Source: Alphaproteobacteria bacterium
GTDB lineage: Bacteria > Pseudomonadota > Alphaproteobacteria > UBA9655
Direction of reading: 5' to 3'
Assembly (NCBI GenBank): GCA_017992885.1
Contig: JAGONT010000022.1
Location: forward strand, 1-35,991
DNA: 35,991 nt
Position 1 is the first letter of the stretch, and each line of letters starts with the position of its first letter. Shown piece after piece: positions 34,310-35,991 of the stretch. The translations under genes were made by a program, and so were the position numbers. The notes under the pieces were generated by a model. That model saw nothing but the letters and a program-made list of their open reading frames with translations. It did not search any database and had not been told where the DNA came from.

Positions 34310-35991
34310 TGCACTCTGGTTGATTTCTTGATTTACAGGATTAGCAATACGGTTTTTGGCTTGATCATAAGATCTATCAATATCTGATGCTTGCGAAGCG
34401 AGCCCATGAGATCCCACAAATTGATCTGCCTGTTGCATCTTATCTTCCATGAATCGTTGCTGGTAATGAGAATCTAACTCAGGACGACTGGTGAAGATCG
34501 TTTCTGCTTCACGAATACCCATGGGACCTGAAGAATTGGGAAGAGATTGATCTTGCAGCCAATTGACGTATTCTTGATTCAAGTTCGCGTTAATGCTACC
34601 CGCATTTTGTTTGGTCCAAGAGGCCATTTGAGAGAAAGATTCCGATTGTTGAAGGCTGGCGCTGGCTTCATCTCTGTATTGATGGGACTTTTCATAAGAA
34701 TCATTAATACTGGAAGCAGCCCGTTGTCCTTTGTCGCTAAGTTCTGCATATCGGCTATCTCTTGCCGCTTGGGAAGCTTGATTCAAAGCTTCTTGAAAGT
34801 TGCTTTGTTGGGAATAGTCTTTCGCTGCGGAAAAGAGATCTCTATCACTTGCAGATCCTGAAACACTTCCCGCAATTCCACCTGTAAACTCTGCTGAAGC
34901 GCCAGTCTTGCCAAATAACTTAAACCCAATTCCTACACTCGTGCTGGCAGAGGCTCTCGCCATGATTTGAGCGGCCACTTCTTTTGAAACACTGTGATCC
35001 TTGGCAAATCGATCCACAAGTCCGTCAAGTTTGGTGAAGGCTTGGTTGGTTGTGGCTGTGTCTCCTGTAGAATAGCTCTCACTCCCTGAGGCTTGCTTGG
35101 CTTTATGCTCACTAAAGTCCATGACTTGACGATTATGATCAGCTTCAGCTTGGGATGCTGCCACTAGTTGGGTTTCAGCTGTTTGTTTAGCCTTTGAGGC
35201 TTGTTCCGTATAACTGTTGCTTAAGCTCTCAGAGAAATTAAGACTTGATCTAAGGTTTGAGTTGGAAACTGTCACCATGTGACTCCCATCACTTCCTGTG
35301 GTGCGACTAATTACCCCATCATTTTGGGTAAACGCCCCTGAGGAATAGCTTGGAGAAAGATTTTGCTGCCCAAAAGATGTGTTATAAGCTTGGATGTTGC
35401 CTTGATTAACATTCCCAAAGCTATAGTTGCCACTCATGAGATCTTCTGTGGCTCTACTCGCTGCGGCGGCGGCAGGTCCTCCTAGATGAGAGGCTAAGTG
35501 CGTGAAGCTTGCGGCTCCTCCCTTTACAAGAGCATACGCTATAGATCCAACAGCAAGTGACATAAATCCAGCTTGAGCGGCCATATCCGCATGGAGATTC
35601 ATGAAGCCAACAGAATTGGCAATGGTGATTCCTGATCCCTGAGGTCCGGAAATCATTCCGATTCCTTTCGATTTTGCGGAAACATTCATAATAAAATTAA
35701 GAATGGCGTAAAGGGGCGGCCATAGCTGAATCCAAAATACAAGACCAATCCATCTGCTGATGAAACTCCATCCCATAGGGAGAAGAGCCAAAGGGAGAAT
35801 AAAGATAAATCCTGCATAAATCAGGGCTTCCAGTACATTTTTCATCGCAATGAGCTTTTGAGCCGCAACGCCAGCTAATGTTTCTTGATTGGCTCGTTGG
35901 TGAAGATAAGCTCGTCTTATGGCAAAGTTAGGTGCATTGCCAAGTGAGGTTGAGGTGTTTTCAATAGAATCAACCACGGAATAGATCATCA
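32720..35991 (-). CDS. traG: TraG, F-type mating-pair protein (partial at right edge)
   Basis: The visible part is 1,089 residues from a Met at the very edge; the N-terminal membrane region continues outside. The membrane part here (EALIYAGFIFILPLALLPMG; LVFWIQLWPPLYAILNFIM) is the conserved TraG_N core. Then come a Gly/Ala-rich membrane segment (about 135-180), a Ser/Gln-rich region with KLFGKTGASAEFTGGIAGSV, and a long low-complexity C-terminus. The C-terminus holds three diverged copies of a block starting SQA(S/L) (about residues 562, 837 and 1035) and stretches with a 5-residue period such as KTGTTEAGATEAGTVKTGAV. TraG acts in pilus assembly and mating-pair stabilization in F-type systems. 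Its stop overlaps the + strand gene. Confidence 0.85.
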   Translation of the reverse strand, partial: MIYSVVDSIENTSTSLGNAPNFAIRRAYLHQRANQETLAGVAAQKLIAMKNVLEALIYAGFIFILPLALLPMGWSFISRWIGLVFWIQLWPPLYAILNFIMNVSAKSKGIGMISGPQGSGITIANSVGFMNLHADMAAQAGFMSLAVGSIAYALVKGGAASFTHLASHLGGPAAAAASRATEDLMSGNYSFGNVNQGNIQAYNTSFGQQNLSPSYSSGAFTQNDGVISRTTGSDGSHMVTVSNSNLRSSLNFSESLSNSYTEQASKAKQTAETQLVAASQAEADHNRQVMDFSEHKAKQASGSESYSTGDTATTNQAFTKLDGLVDRFAKDHSVSKEVAAQIMARASASTSVGIGFKLFGKTGASAEFTGGIAGSVSGSASDRDLFSAAKDYSQQSNFQEALNQASQAARDSRYAELSDKGQRAASSINDSYEKSHQYRDEASASLQQSESFSQMASWTKQNAGSINANLNQEYVNWLQDQSLPNSSGPMGIREAETIFTSRPELDSHYQQRFMEDKMQQADQFVGSHGLASQASDIDRSYDQAKNRIANPVNQEINQSAAASQASAHGLGNDFEVSTGPRDDAKKTLSSTGKQMAEQQQLLAQQAEMRKAEVGLKETKPVKTGTTEAGATEAGTVKTGAVQADADRPRAINTQAIQSHLTQSEVFQSLVSRMGGGQNILAHAKALQNGKAETETAEIGTTEVGTAEAGTIKSSLPQEVSQQKTIQIETPQDGGAQTAVVQGEAVRTYNDRATEPAIAQAGALQTGLSQREDAQIMEGQTGSLQNESLQNREIQAESIEVGAIESRAVKAGTAENQFVQTQTGQRRDTETGGSQDAASQASEHSLENNFKVNAAPRDEAQRILSSTGQHMAEQQQFFSQQAEMENAEAGLDEVKSIKTGTAETGIVESRLSAHADVSQPRPAQIATRQDEGTQVTAAVVQAEAAQAFHHRTTESATAQVGALQAGLSQREGSQVMGGQTGSSQTETLPKREVQAEPIETGIVKTGTVKAETVEGQPFQTQIGQAGSTESRGGNASSQALAQNARGDLKINLPSQRDLKEKLTSIEDKLMEQQEFLERETLQRKEKAPSK

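Noticed and set aside
1-35991. tRNA or rRNA genes, CRISPR arrays, restriction-modification or toxin-antitoxin genes
   Set aside because: Looked for and not seen. The three methyltransferases lack DNA-methylase motifs (DPPY/PCQ) and carry signal peptides, so they are not restriction-modification enzymes.

Overview
The window is AT-rich bacterial DNA that looks like the cargo region of a conjugative element (an integrative conjugative element or a plasmid) in an alphaproteobacterium, probably a host-associated one of the Holosporales/Paracaedibacter kind. That placement is inference. It rests on an F-type TraG/TraD pair together with a large TraA-type relaxase that carries a Toprim domain, the low GC, many decayed insertion sequences, and a long series of small exported proteins of unknown function.

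Layout: (1) 1-2159, + strand, the C-terminal part of a TraA-type relaxase/primase cut by the left edge. (2) 2160-4400, an IS5-type remnant and an IS66-type element with near-intact ends but a frameshifted transposase. (3) 4400-15700, mostly exported proteins on both strands: two paralogous multi-spanning membrane proteins (4997-6769 and 10951-12612), a six-repeat propeller-like protein, an exported class I methyltransferase, a periplasmic protein with two HxHP motifs, a small acidic protein and a Cys-rich protein. These are interspersed with fragments of IS5- and IS1595-type transposases. (4) 16080-17513, a DNA photolyase broken by one in-frame TAG. (5) 17755-18541, an IS1-type element abutting an exported leucine-carboxyl-methyltransferase-family protein. 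(6) 19808-25281, a three-gene RND heavy-metal efflux operon (outer-membrane factor, membrane fusion protein, pump). (7) 25624-28134, an exported V8-like serine protease with Sel1 repeats whose tail is cut off by an IS3-type element, itself replaced in part by an IS110 fragment. (8) 28272-29378, a third exported methyltransferase. (9) 29723-35991, - strand, traG (cut by the right edge), traD and a small coiled-coil membrane protein, with one opposite-strand membrane protein gene lying between traG and traD.

The transfer genes at the two edges point towards each other and enclose about 27 kb of cargo. The cargo combines a metal-efflux pump with ten signal-peptide proteins. Seven of these ten have a Met directly after the predicted cleavage site, usually followed by acidic residues, which suggests that signal peptides were placed in front of older start codons. 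Three unrelated methyltransferases belong to this set. The functions of the exported proteins, and any role in a host cell, are inference. Many genes show decay (stop codons, frameshifts, IS truncations), so the region appears to be turning over.
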